Shown piece by piece: positions 36,022 to 44,197 of a DNA stretch of 64,000 bases. Within the stretch, counting starts at the first letter, position 1; every line of letters starts with the position of its first letter. The notes under the pieces are model-generated. The model had not been told where the DNA came from and did no database searches. It saw only the letters and a program-made list of their open reading frames with translations. The position numbers were made by a program, and so were the translations under genes. Origin of the DNA: Nocardioides lianchengensis (GTDB lineage: Bacteria; Actinomycetota; Actinomycetes; Propionibacteriales; Nocardioidaceae); NCBI RefSeq assembly GCF_900101465.1, contig NZ_FMZM01000001.1:1-64000 (forward strand). Direction: 5' to 3'.

Positions 36022-36558
36022 GTGGACGACGAGGTGCGCCGGGCCGAGTTCGAGGAGCTCGCCCGGGGGCTGGTCGAGCCGCTGCGGCGGTTCCTGCTGC
36101 GTCGTACCGATCCGGCGACCGCCGACGACGTGCTGGCCGACACCCTCCTGGTCTGCTGGCGCCGGGCCGACCAGATCCCGGCCGAGGCCCTGCCGTGGGC
36201 GTACGGCGTGGCCCGCAACTGCCTGGCGAACGCCGAGCGCGGCGAGCGGCGCCAGCGCCGGCTGGCGGCGAAGGTCGCCAGCGCCGGGGTGCCCGACGTC
36301 GTGCCGGACCCGGCCGAGGGGTCGGGCGACGAGGCCGTGACCGCGGCGCTCGCGGCGCTGCGCCCGCCCGACGCGGAGCTCCTGCGCCTGTGGGCCTGGG
36401 AGCAGCTGGGGCCCGGCGAGATCGCCACCGTCCTCGGCATCACCCCCAACGCCGCCAGCATCCGGTTGCACCGGGCCCGGCAGAAATTGGCCGACGAGCT
36501 GCGAAAGGTCGACGGGCGTGTCGGACATGAGGAGTCGAGAGAGGGGAGAAGGCCATGA
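36022..36558 (+). CDS. ECF family RNA polymerase sigma factor
   Basis: A 178-residue sigma factor: region 2 (about 15-80: FLLRRTDPATADDVLADTLLVCWRRADQIP, PWAYGVARNCLANAERGERR) and region 4 (about 110-160: LRPPDAELLRLWAWEQLGPGEIATVLGITPNAASIRLHRARQKL). GTG 36022 follows GAGAGGA. Its stop overlaps the next gene (ATGA 36555-36558), a membrane protein likely to be its anti-sigma factor. The promoter it recognises is not evident in the window. Confidence 0.88.
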   Translation: MDDEVRRAEFEELARGLVEPLRRFLLRRTDPATADDVLADTLLVCWRRADQIPAEALPWAYGVARNCLANAERGERRQRRLAAKVASAGVPDVVPDPAEGSGDEAVTAALAALRPPDAELLRLWAWEQLGPGEIATVLGITPNAASIRLHRARQKLADELRKVDGRVGHEESREGRRP

Positions 36559-37223
36559 CCGACACGCACGACTTCGACCGTGACGACGAGCTGCGCGCGC
36601 GCCTGCGCGCCGCGGACCCGGCTGCCTCCCTCGGCCCGGCCGACCCCGAGCGGGTCGCCCGACTCCTGGAGGACACCATGAGCCACGACACCGAGACGCA
36701 GGTCCCCGAGCGCCGCACGGGCACCCGCGGACGCAACCCGCTCACCTGGCTGGTCGCCGCCGCGGCGGTGCTGGTCATCGGGGGCGTCGGAGTCTTCACG
36801 CTGACCGGCTCGCCCGACGACGACTCGGCGCCGCCGGTCGCCGAGAACGGCACCGGCAGCAGCGATGGCCCCGAGCCGGTGGTCATCAGCCTCCGCGCGC
36901 CCACCGGGGCGAGCGGGCGGTGCATGGTCCCCAACGCCGAGGTGCTCGCCCAGCAGCAGGTCGCCTTCGCTGGCACGGTCGACGAGATCAGCGACGGCAC
37001 CGTGGTGCTGACGCCCACCACGACGTACGCCGGTGACGAGGCCGACCGGGTCGAGGTGGTGCAGCCGTCGGAGGAGATGACCCAGCTGATCGGCGCGGTC
37101 GACTTCCAGGTGGGCGAGACCTACCTGGTCTCGGCCACCGACGGCCAGGTCACGGTCTGCGGCTTTAGCGGCCCGGCGACGCCGGAGCTCGAGCAGCTCT
37201 ACACGGACGCCTTCGGCGGGTGA
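36555..37223 (+). CDS. Single-pass membrane protein, putative anti-sigma factor
   Basis: A 222-residue protein: an acidic/basic N terminus (residues 1-60, DDELRARLRAADPAASLGP), one transmembrane helix (about 65-85, PLTWLVAAAAVLVIGGVGVF) and an extracytoplasmic domain with two Cys (GRCMVPNAEV and VTVCGFSG). No zinc anti-sigma HxxxCxxC motif is present, so the anti-sigma role rests on four-base coupling to the sigma gene and topology. The outside domain with two Cys could sense redox or metal state. It is also coupled downstream to mocA. Confidence 0.7.
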   Translation: MTDTHDFDRDDELRARLRAADPAASLGPADPERVARLLEDTMSHDTETQVPERRTGTRGRNPLTWLVAAAAVLVIGGVGVFTLTGSPDDDSAPPVAENGTGSSDGPEPVVISLRAPTGASGRCMVPNAEVLAQQQVAFAGTVDEISDGTVVLTPTTTYAGDEADRVEVVQPSEEMTQLIGAVDFQVGETYLVSATDGQVTVCGFSGPATPELEQLYTDAFGG

Positions 37224-37795
37224 GCACGCCCGCCGTCCACGGCCTGCTGCTGGCCGCGGGGGCCGGGACCCGGATGGGCCGGCCCAAGGCGCTGGTCGTG
37301 GACACCTCCGACGACGGAGCGGGTGAGGCCTGGCTCGCCCGCTCCGTCGACGTGCTGCACGCCGGCGGCTGCGCCGAGGTGACCGTGGTCCTGGGGGCCG
37401 TGGTCGACGAGGCCGTGGCCCTGCTCGACGGGCGCGGCGCCGATGTCGTCGTCGCCCACGACTGGGCCGAGGGCATGTCCTCCTCGCTCCGCGCGGGGCT
37501 GACCTCGCTGAGCGGGTCGGCCGACGCGGCCCTGGTGCACCTGGTCGACCTGCCCGACGTCACGGCCGACGTGGTCGCCCGGGTGCTCGCGTCCGCCACC
37601 GGGCCGACCACCCTCGCGCGGGCGTCGTACGACGGAGTCCCGGGCCACCCGGTGCTCCTCGGTCGTGACCACTGGGCCCCGGTCGTCGCGACGGCGACCG
37701 GCGACCACGGTGCGCGCGACCACCTCCGCGCCCACGACGTGACCCTGGTGGAGTGCGGCGACCTGGCGACCGGCCGGGACGTCGACTACGCCTGA
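37220..37795 (+). CDS. mocA: Molybdenum cofactor cytidylyltransferase-like (MobA-like NTP transferase)
   Basis: A 191-residue nucleotidyltransferase: LLLAAGAGTRMGRPKALV (nucleotide loop), DWAEGMSSSLRAGL and VHLVDLPDVT (metal-binding Asp), YDGVPGHPVLLGRDHW. These match the MocA branch that converts molybdopterin-Mo to the cytosine dinucleotide used by CoxL-type hydroxylases. GTG 37220 overlaps the putative anti-sigma stop by four bases. Its end overlaps the opposite DUF3253 gene by 10 bases. The cox genes downstream provide its likely client. Confidence 0.83.
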   Translation: MSTPAVHGLLLAAGAGTRMGRPKALVVDTSDDGAGEAWLARSVDVLHAGGCAEVTVVLGAVVDEAVALLDGRGADVVVAHDWAEGMSSSLRAGLTSLSGSADAALVHLVDLPDVTADVVARVLASATGPTTLARASYDGVPGHPVLLGRDHWAPVVATATGDHGARDHLRAHDVTLVECGDLATGRDVDYA

Positions 37796-38028
37796 GGGCG
37801 GCGGATCCGCACCGGGCCCCGGGCCGTCGTTACGTCGACCACCCGGCCTCGTTGGGTGACCTCGACCCGTCCGGACGCCGCCAGCCGGGCGGCGGCGTCG
37901 CGCACCGGCTGCATGAGCGGGCGCCAGTCGTCGGGGTCCACGTCGCGGGCGACGTCGCTCGGGCAGATCGACGCGTCGGCGGCGCGGGCGTCGAGCAGGG
38001 CCAGGATCCGCTGCTCCAGTTCGGTCAC
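37786..38028 (-). CDS. DUF3253 family protein
   Basis: An 80-residue winged-helix-like protein (ELEQRILALLDARAADASICPSDVARDVDPDDWRPLMQPVR, then GRVEVTQRGRVVDVTTARGPVRI), matching DUF3253. GTG 38028 is the only suitable start. It is antisense to the surrounding Mo-hydroxylase maturation genes and overlaps mocA by 10 bases. Function unknown; the fold suggests DNA binding. Confidence 0.82.
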   Translation of the reverse strand: MTELEQRILALLDARAADASICPSDVARDVDPDDWRPLMQPVRDAAARLAASGRVEVTQRGRVVDVTTARGPVRIRRPQA

Positions 38029-38045
38029 GTCAGTAGCCTTTCCCC

Positions 38046-38921
38046 ATGGAGGGTGAGCTGCACACTGCGGCCGACGTCGCGGCGCGCCTGGCGGCGACCG
38101 GCTACCTCTGCGACGACGACCTGGCGACCGTGGCCTTCCTGGCCCTGCGGATGGAGCGGCCGCTGCTGCTCGAGGGCGAGCCCGGCACCGGCAAGACCGC
38201 CCTCGCTGAGGCGCTGGCCGAGAGCCTGGGCCTGCCGCTGGTGCGGCTCCAGTGCTACGAGGGCATCGACGCCAGCCAGGCGCTCTACGACTGGGACTTC
38301 CCGCGCCAGATCCTGCACCTGCGTGCGCTGGAGGCGGCCGGTGGAGCGGACGTCGAGGAGGCCGAGAAGAGCCTGTACGACGAGCGCTTCCTGCTCGCCC
38401 GCCCCGTGCTGGCCGCGCTGCAGCAGGCGCCCGCGGTGCTGCTGGTCGACGAGGTCGACCGGGCCGACGACGAGTTCGAGGCGTTCCTGCTGGAGGTGCT
38501 CGCCACCTACCAGGTGACCATCCCCGAGCTCGGGACCGTCCGCGCCGCGACCCCGCCGTACGTCGTGCTGACGAGCAACCGCACGCGCGAGCTGCACGAC
38601 GCGCTGAAGCGGCGCTGCCTCTATCACTGGATCGACCACCCGGACCTGGAGCGCGAGGTCCAGATCGTGCGGTCCCGCGCGCCCGAGGTGTCGGCGGCCC
38701 TGGCCGCGCAGGTGGTCGGCGTCGTCCAGCGGCTGCGGGACGGCGGTGAGCTGGTGAAGCCGCCCGGGGTCGCTGAGACCCTCGACTGGGCCCGGGCCCT
38801 GCACCACCTCGGCACGGTCGAGCTCGACCTCGCGACGGCCGCGCGGACGCTCGGGGCGCTGGTGAAGTACCGCGAGGACGCCGACCGGGTCCGCGGCGCG
38901 CTGGAGCGGATGCTGGCATGA
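38046..38921 (+). CDS. coxD: MoxR-family AAA+ ATPase, CoxD-like
   Basis: A 291-residue AAA+ ATPase: Walker A GEPGTGKT at 44-51, Walker B VLLVDEVDRADDEFEAFLLE, sensor VLTSNRTRELHDALKRRCLYHW. In Oligotropha, CoxD is needed to mature the active site of CO dehydrogenase; MoxR ATPases pair with VWA proteins, as with coxE next (ATGA overlap). It starts 17 bases from the divergent DUF3253 gene. Confidence 0.88.
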   Translation: MEGELHTAADVAARLAATGYLCDDDLATVAFLALRMERPLLLEGEPGTGKTALAEALAESLGLPLVRLQCYEGIDASQALYDWDFPRQILHLRALEAAGGADVEEAEKSLYDERFLLARPVLAALQQAPAVLLVDEVDRADDEFEAFLLEVLATYQVTIPELGTVRAATPPYVVLTSNRTRELHDALKRRCLYHWIDHPDLEREVQIVRSRAPEVSAALAAQVVGVVQRLRDGGELVKPPGVAETLDWARALHHLGTVELDLATAARTLGALVKYREDADRVRGALERMLA

Positions 38922-40039
38922 GCGCTCCCGGCACGAGCCACGAGGCCGACGAGGTGCTGCTCGGCTTCGCCCGGGCGCTGCGGGCGGCGGGCGTGCCGGT
39001 GACCCCCGACCGCTCGCGCGGCTTCCTGGAGGCGGTCGCGCTGGTCGGGATCGACGACCGGCGGGCGACGTACGCCGCCGGCCGGGCGACGCTGTGCAGC
39101 GGCCCTGACGACCTCGAGCGGTACGACGCCGTCTTCGCCGCCTGGTTCGGTGCGCGCGACGGACTCCCGCGACCGCGTCCGCCGCAGCCGGTCACCCCCG
39201 TGGCGACCGACCTGCCGGAGACCGACGGCGACGGGACGGGCGGACCCGGTGAGGACGCCGAGGTCGTCCGGGCGCGGGCCAGCGAGGTGGAGGTGCTGCG
39301 GCACCGCGACGTGGCCACCCTGTCGCCGGCCGAGCGGCAGCGCCTGACAGCGCTGTTCTCGTCGCTGCGGCCCCGGGTGCCGTTCCGTCGTACGCCGCGG
39401 CACCGGCCGTGGCACCGCGGCGACGTGGACGCCTCCCGCACCCTGCGCGCCAGCCTGCGGCGGATGGGCGAGCCGGCCGAGATCGCTCGACGCCGCCGCG
39501 GCCGCAAGCCGCGCCGGGTGGTGCTGCTGGTCGACGTGTCCGGCTCGATGAGCGGGTACGCCGACGCGCTGCTCCGGCTCGCGCACCGCTTCACCCAGGC
39601 CGCGCCCGCGTCGGTCGAGACGTTCACGCTCGGCACCCGGCTCACCCACGTCACCCGCGCCCTGCGGCTGCGCGACCCCGAGCGCGCGCTGGTCGCCGCC
39701 GGCCGGACGGTCCCGGACTGGTCCGGCGGCACCCGGCTCGGCGAGACGCTGCGCTCGTTCCTCGACCGCTGGGGCCAGCGGGGGACCGCCCGCGGTGCGG
39801 TGGTCGTCGTGTTCAGCGACGGCTGGGAGCGGGGCGACACCACCGAGCTGACCGCCCAGGTGGCCCGGCTGCACCGGGTCGCGCACCGGGTCGTGTGGGT
39901 CAACCCGCACCGCGGCAAGGCCGGCTACGAGCCGGTCCAGCGGGGCATCCTCGCCGTGCTGCCGCACGTCGACGACTTCGTCGCGGGTCACTCGCTCGCC
40001 ACCTACGCCGAGCTGGTGGAGGTGGTCGCCCGTGCGTGA
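38918..40039 (+). CDS. coxE: VWA domain protein, CoxE-like
   Basis: A 373-residue protein with a helical N-terminal half and a C-terminal von Willebrand A domain. The MIDAS metal site is DVSGSMSG with Asp206, Ser208 and Ser210; VVVFSDGWERGD is the later MIDAS loop. CoxE works with CoxD in inserting or activating the Mo hydroxylase cofactor. It overlaps coxD by 4 bases and xdhC by 8 bases. Confidence 0.87.
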   Translation: MSAPGTSHEADEVLLGFARALRAAGVPVTPDRSRGFLEAVALVGIDDRRATYAAGRATLCSGPDDLERYDAVFAAWFGARDGLPRPRPPQPVTPVATDLPETDGDGTGGPGEDAEVVRARASEVEVLRHRDVATLSPAERQRLTALFSSLRPRVPFRRTPRHRPWHRGDVDASRTLRASLRRMGEPAEIARRRRGRKPRRVVLLVDVSGSMSGYADALLRLAHRFTQAAPASVETFTLGTRLTHVTRALRLRDPERALVAAGRTVPDWSGGTRLGETLRSFLDRWGQRGTARGAVVVVFSDGWERGDTTELTAQVARLHRVAHRVVWVNPHRGKAGYEPVQRGILAVLPHVDDFVAGHSLATYAELVEVVARA

Positions 40040-41165
40040 CGTGCTGCCCGAGCTGCTGGCCTGGTGGGAGGCCGGCGAGACCGTCGGGGTGGCGACCGTG
40101 GTCGCGACCTTCCGGTCCGCCCCGCGCCCGCCCGGCGCCTCGATGCTGGTCGGCCCCGACGGGACCGCGGTCGGATCGGTGTCCGGCGGCTGCGTCGAGG
40201 GCGCGGTCTACGAGCTCTCCGGGTCGGTCGTCGAGGAGGGCGTCCCCGTCCTCGAGCGGTACGGCGTCTCCGACGACGACGCGTTCGCGGTCGGGCTCAC
40301 CTGCGGCGGGATCCTCGACGTCTACGTCGAGCAGGTCTCGCGCGCGACCTTCCCCGAGCTCGGCGAGATCGCGGCCGACGTCGCCGCCGGCCGTCCGGTG
40401 GCGCTCGCCACGGTCGTCGAGCACCCCGACCCGGCCTGGCTCGGGCGGCGGCTCGTCGTACGGCCGGAGACGGAGGGGGTCGGCAGCCTCGGCTCGCCGC
40501 GGGCCGACGCGGCCGTCGCCGACGATGCGCTCGGACTGCTGGCGGCGGGCACGAACGCCACGCTGACCTACGGCCCCGACGGCGAGCGGCGCGGGGAGGG
40601 GATGCGGGTGTTCGTCTGGGCGTTCGCGCCCCAGCCGCGGATGCTGGTCTTCGGCGCGATCGACTTCGCGGCGGCGGTGGCCCGGGTCGGCAGCTTCCTC
40701 GGCTACCGGGTCACGGTCTGCGACGCGCGGCCGGTCTTCGCCACGGCGAGCCGGTTCCCCGACGCCGACGAGGTGGTCGTCGACTGGCCGCACCGCTACC
40801 TCGCCGCGCAGGCCGAAGCCGGTGCGATCGACCCGCGGACCGTCGTCACCGTGCTGACCCACGACCCGAAGTTCGACGTACCGCTCCTCGAGGTGGCGCT
40901 CCGGCTGCCCGAGATCGCCTACGTCGGGGCGATGGGCTCCCGTCGTACGCACGAGGACCGGACGGCTCGGCTGAAGGAGGCCGGTCTCACCGACGACGAG
41001 CTGGCCCGGCTGTCCAGCCCGATCGGGCTCGACCTCGGCGCCCGCACGCCCGAGGAGACGGCGGTCAGCATCGCCGCCGAGATCATCGCCGGCCGCTGGG
41101 GCGGCTCCGGCGAGCCGCTCGCGCACACCCAGGGACGGATCCACCGGGAAGGACCTCTCGCATGA
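40032..41165 (+). CDS. XdhC/CoxI family molybdenum hydroxylase maturation protein
   Basis: A 377-residue protein: XdhC N-terminal domain (VATVVATFRSAPRPPGASMLVGPDG, GSVSGGCVEGAV, LTCGGILDVYVE) and the C-terminal Rossmann domain (PRMLVFGAIDFAAAVARVGSFLGYRVTVCDARPVFA, YVGAMGSRRTHEDR, GLDLGARTPEETAVSIAAEI). XdhC binds Mo cofactor and helps its sulfuration and insertion. It usually has GAGHV-like glycine motif; here it reads GAIDF, a deviation that may affect NAD binding. GTG start at 40032. Confidence 0.87.
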   Translation: MRDVLPELLAWWEAGETVGVATVVATFRSAPRPPGASMLVGPDGTAVGSVSGGCVEGAVYELSGSVVEEGVPVLERYGVSDDDAFAVGLTCGGILDVYVEQVSRATFPELGEIAADVAAGRPVALATVVEHPDPAWLGRRLVVRPETEGVGSLGSPRADAAVADDALGLLAAGTNATLTYGPDGERRGEGMRVFVWAFAPQPRMLVFGAIDFAAAVARVGSFLGYRVTVCDARPVFATASRFPDADEVVVDWPHRYLAAQAEAGAIDPRTVVTVLTHDPKFDVPLLEVALRLPEIAYVGAMGSRRTHEDRTARLKEAGLTDDELARLSSPIGLDLGARTPEETAVSIAAEIIAGRWGGSGEPLAHTQGRIHREGPLA

Positions 41166-42223
41166 GACGTACGGCGGCCGCCGCCCTGCTCCTGCTCGCC
41201 CCCCTGGTGGCCTGCAGCGACGACGACTCCTCGGACGCCCCGGACGCGGCGCCGTCCGCGTCCACGCCCCCGACGCAGCAGCCGAGCGCGACCTCCGCGC
41301 CCACCCCCACGGAGCCCGCCGAGCCCGCCGAGCCTGCCGACACCCTTCCGCCGGTGACCGACCGGACCTCGCTGCCGCAGCTGATGCGCGAGGAGTTCCG
41401 GGGCAGCCGGATCCGGTTCACCGAGCTGGAGGGCGAGACGGCGTCGTACACGCGGCACCGGGTGGTCTACCGCAGCGGCGACGTGCGGGTCAGCGGGGTG
41501 CTGCTCCGGCCGAAGGGCGAAGGGCCGTTCCCGGGGATCGTGCTCAACCACGGCTACATCGACCCCGACGTCTACGTCACCGGCCAGGGCCTGGCCCGCG
41601 AGCAGGACTGGCTGGCCAACGCGGGCTTCGTCGTCCTGCACACCGACTACCGCGGCCACGCTGGCTCGGACCCGGCGACCGCGCTGGACCGGGAGAGCCG
41701 GATCGGCTACACCCGCGACGCCCTGAACGCCGTCGCGTCGCTCAAGCGCGAGCCCTACGTCGACGCCGACAAGATGGCCATGCTCGGCCGGTCGATGGGC
41801 GGCGGGATCACGCTCAACGCGCTGGTCGCCCAGCCCGGCATCGTCGACGCGGCCGTGGTCTACGCCAGCGTGAGCTCGCGCTACCTCGACAACCTGCGCC
41901 ACTTCACGGCGGTCAGCCGGCCCGACGCGGTCGACGCGGTCTACGAGCGGTTCGGCACGCCGCAGGAGGCGCCCGAGGTCTACCGCGGCCTCTCCTCGCG
42001 CACCTACTTCGACCGGATCACCGAGCCGGTGCTGATGCACCACGGCACCGACGACGAGCAGTGCCCGTTCCCCTGGGCGCGGACCACCCAGCGGCTGCTC
42101 ACCGAGGCCGGCGTCGAGAGCCGGCTCGAGGTGTACGACGGCGAGCGGCACGCGTTCGTCCCGGAGTGGCAGGCCTCCATCGAGGAGACGGTGCGCTTCC
42201 TGAAGCGCCGGCTCGACGTGTAG
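41162..42223 (+). CDS. Secreted lipoprotein, alpha/beta hydrolase (S9-like)
   Basis: A 353-residue lipoprotein. Signal with lipobox LVACS (Cys about residue 18), a disordered Ser/Thr/Pro/Glu linker with EPAEPAEPAD repeats (about 20-63), then a dienelactone-hydrolase/S9-type domain: GIVLNHGYIDPDVYV, HTDYRGHAGSDPA, nucleophile MLGRSMGGGI (Ser), and DGERHAFVPEW with the His. It acts outside the cell. It overlaps xdhC by ATGA although its family has no known link to Mo enzymes, so it may process an extracellular substrate upstream of the hydroxylase. Confidence 0.85.
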   Translation: MRRTAAAALLLLAPLVACSDDDSSDAPDAAPSASTPPTQQPSATSAPTPTEPAEPAEPADTLPPVTDRTSLPQLMREEFRGSRIRFTELEGETASYTRHRVVYRSGDVRVSGVLLRPKGEGPFPGIVLNHGYIDPDVYVTGQGLAREQDWLANAGFVVLHTDYRGHAGSDPATALDRESRIGYTRDALNAVASLKREPYVDADKMAMLGRSMGGGITLNALVAQPGIVDAAVVYASVSSRYLDNLRHFTAVSRPDAVDAVYERFGTPQEAPEVYRGLSSRTYFDRITEPVLMHHGTDDEQCPFPWARTTQRLLTEAGVESRLEVYDGERHAFVPEWQASIEETVRFLKRRLDV

Positions 42224-42228
42224 ACGAC

Positions 42229-42259
42229 GGGTGACGCCCATCACCCTCCCGGCTACAGT
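42229..42259 (+). promoter_or_regulatory. Promoter with inverted repeat before the GAF regulator
   Basis: Arms gggtga (42229-42234) and tcaccc (42241-42246) lie just upstream of a TACAGT -10 box (42254-42259), 26 bases before the start of the regulator gene. A likely autoregulatory site. Confidence 0.45.
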
Positions 42260-42285
42260 GCGAGCACCGACCCGGGGGAGACGCG

Positions 42286-43527
42286 ATGGACGCTCGCGAG
42301 CTGCGCACGAGGCGGCACCACGCCGTCGAGGCCTGGAGCACGTTCGTCGAGCACGGCGACGACGCCGAGCCGCTCGTCCGGCCGGAGATCCTGAGCAGCT
42401 GGGCCCGGTCCGAGGCGACCGTCTCGCCCGACGTCACCGAGGCGCCGCTGGCCGACGAGTCCGAGACCGCCTCGATCTGGCGGGGCTCGCCGCTGCAGGT
42501 GGCGGTCGAGAGCGTCGAGTCCGAGCTGCGCCGTACCGCCGAGGACGGTGACCTGGTCGTCGCCGTGACCGATCCGCAGACCCGGATCCTGTGGACGTAC
42601 GGCGGCCGCGTGATGCGGCGCAAGGCCGAGACGGTGAACTTCGTCGCCGGCGGCCGCTGGGACGACGGGTCGGTCGGCACCAACGCCCTCGACCTGGCCA
42701 CCCGGCTCGATGCCCCGGCGATGGTCTTCAGCGCCGAGCACTACGCCTCGATCGTGCACAACTGGGTCTGCTGGGCGGCCCCGGTCCACGACCCGGTGAC
42801 GGGGGTCGAGCTCGGCGTCCTCGACCTGTCGACCACCTGGGACCGCACCCACCCGATCGGGCTCGCCACCGCACGGGTGATGGCCCGGCTGATCGAGTCG
42901 GCCCTGCCCCGCTCCACCGCCGGGACGGCCGGTGCCGACGACACCCACGATCCGGGCCTGGTGATGACGCTCCTCGGCACGGCCGAGACCCGCCTCGACG
43001 GCCAGCGGCTGCTGCTCAACCGGCGCCAGACGGAGATCCTGGCCCTGCTCGCCATGCACCCCGAGGGGCTCTCGCTGGAGCAGCTGCACGCCCTCGTGTA
43101 CGGCGACCAGCCGGTCACCTTCTCCACGCTCAAGGCCGAGGTCTCGCACCTGCGCTCCGCGCTCGGCGGCCAGCTCTCCTCCCGGCCCTACCGACTGCTG
43201 ATGCCGGTCGCGACCGACGTCGACCACGTGCTCGGGCTGCTGCGCCGCGGGCACGTCGCGGCCGCGGTCGAGGCGTACGGCGGCGACCTGCTCCCCGGCA
43301 CCGACAGTCCCGCGCTCGGCGAGCTCGCCGAGTACGTCGCCGTCGCCCTGCGCGAGGCGCTGCTCGCCGACCCGCAGCCCGACGCCGTGGTCCGCTACAG
43401 CGAGCTCGCGCCGTACGACGTCGAGGTGCTGGAGGTCTGCCTCCGCTCGCTCAGCGGGGGAGTGGGCGGGCGCGCGCACCCCGCCGTACCCCTGCTGAAG
43501 GGGCGGCTCGCGGTCGCGCGGCGCTGA
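42286..43527 (+). CDS. GAF domain transcriptional regulator with C-terminal winged helix
   Basis: A 413-residue regulator. The N-terminal part (RPEILSSWARSE, SLQVAVESVE-type region, SVGTNALDLA, AEHYASIVHNWVCWAAPVHDP, GVLDLSTTWDRTHP) matches the GAF sensor of AcoR-like activators, but the sigma-54 ATPase domain is absent. Instead the C terminus has a winged-helix-like segment (LNRRQTEILALLAMHPEGLSLEQLHALVYGDQPVTFSTLKAEVSHLRSAL) suited to DNA binding. It lies before coxSLM and probably activates it in response to a small molecule. Confidence 0.8.
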   Translation: MDARELRTRRHHAVEAWSTFVEHGDDAEPLVRPEILSSWARSEATVSPDVTEAPLADESETASIWRGSPLQVAVESVESELRRTAEDGDLVVAVTDPQTRILWTYGGRVMRRKAETVNFVAGGRWDDGSVGTNALDLATRLDAPAMVFSAEHYASIVHNWVCWAAPVHDPVTGVELGVLDLSTTWDRTHPIGLATARVMARLIESALPRSTAGTAGADDTHDPGLVMTLLGTAETRLDGQRLLLNRRQTEILALLAMHPEGLSLEQLHALVYGDQPVTFSTLKAEVSHLRSALGGQLSSRPYRLLMPVATDVDHVLGLLRRGHVAAAVEAYGGDLLPGTDSPALGELAEYVAVALREALLADPQPDAVVRYSELAPYDVEVLEVCLRSLSGGVGGRAHPAVPLLKGRLAVARR

Positions 43528-43543
43528 CCGCGCCGTCCCCGGT

Positions 43544-43649
43544 GGTGGTTGAGGAGGTCGTGCCACGACCGTCTCGAAACCTCCGCAGGCCGACGACGGC
43601 GCCAGGCTGCGGTGGTTTCGAGACAGGACTTCGTCCTTCCTCGACCACC
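43544..43649. repeat. Pair of inverted intergenic repeats before coxS
   Basis: Two oppositely oriented units: 43544-43581 (ggtggttgagg ... cgtctcgaaacc) and 43614-43649 (ggtttcgagac ... cctcgaccacc), each with its own internal hairpin. The ends resemble those of the copies at 26745, 35812 and 51373 (tcgagac / tcgacc), so this looks like a second subfamily. It fills most of the 196-base gap. Confidence 0.65.
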
Positions 43650-43723
43650 GGTGGAGCTCAACCAACGGCTGGCCAACCACGGCTCCCTAGCGTGACCTGC
43701 ACCACACACGCAAGGGAGTCCTC

Positions 43724-44193
<470 letters not shown>

Positions 44194-44197
<4 letters not shown>

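Noticed and set aside
43544..43649. Inverted repeats as remnants of an insertion sequence
   Set aside because: No transposase fragment or target duplication; each unit has its own hairpin like the other dispersed repeats.
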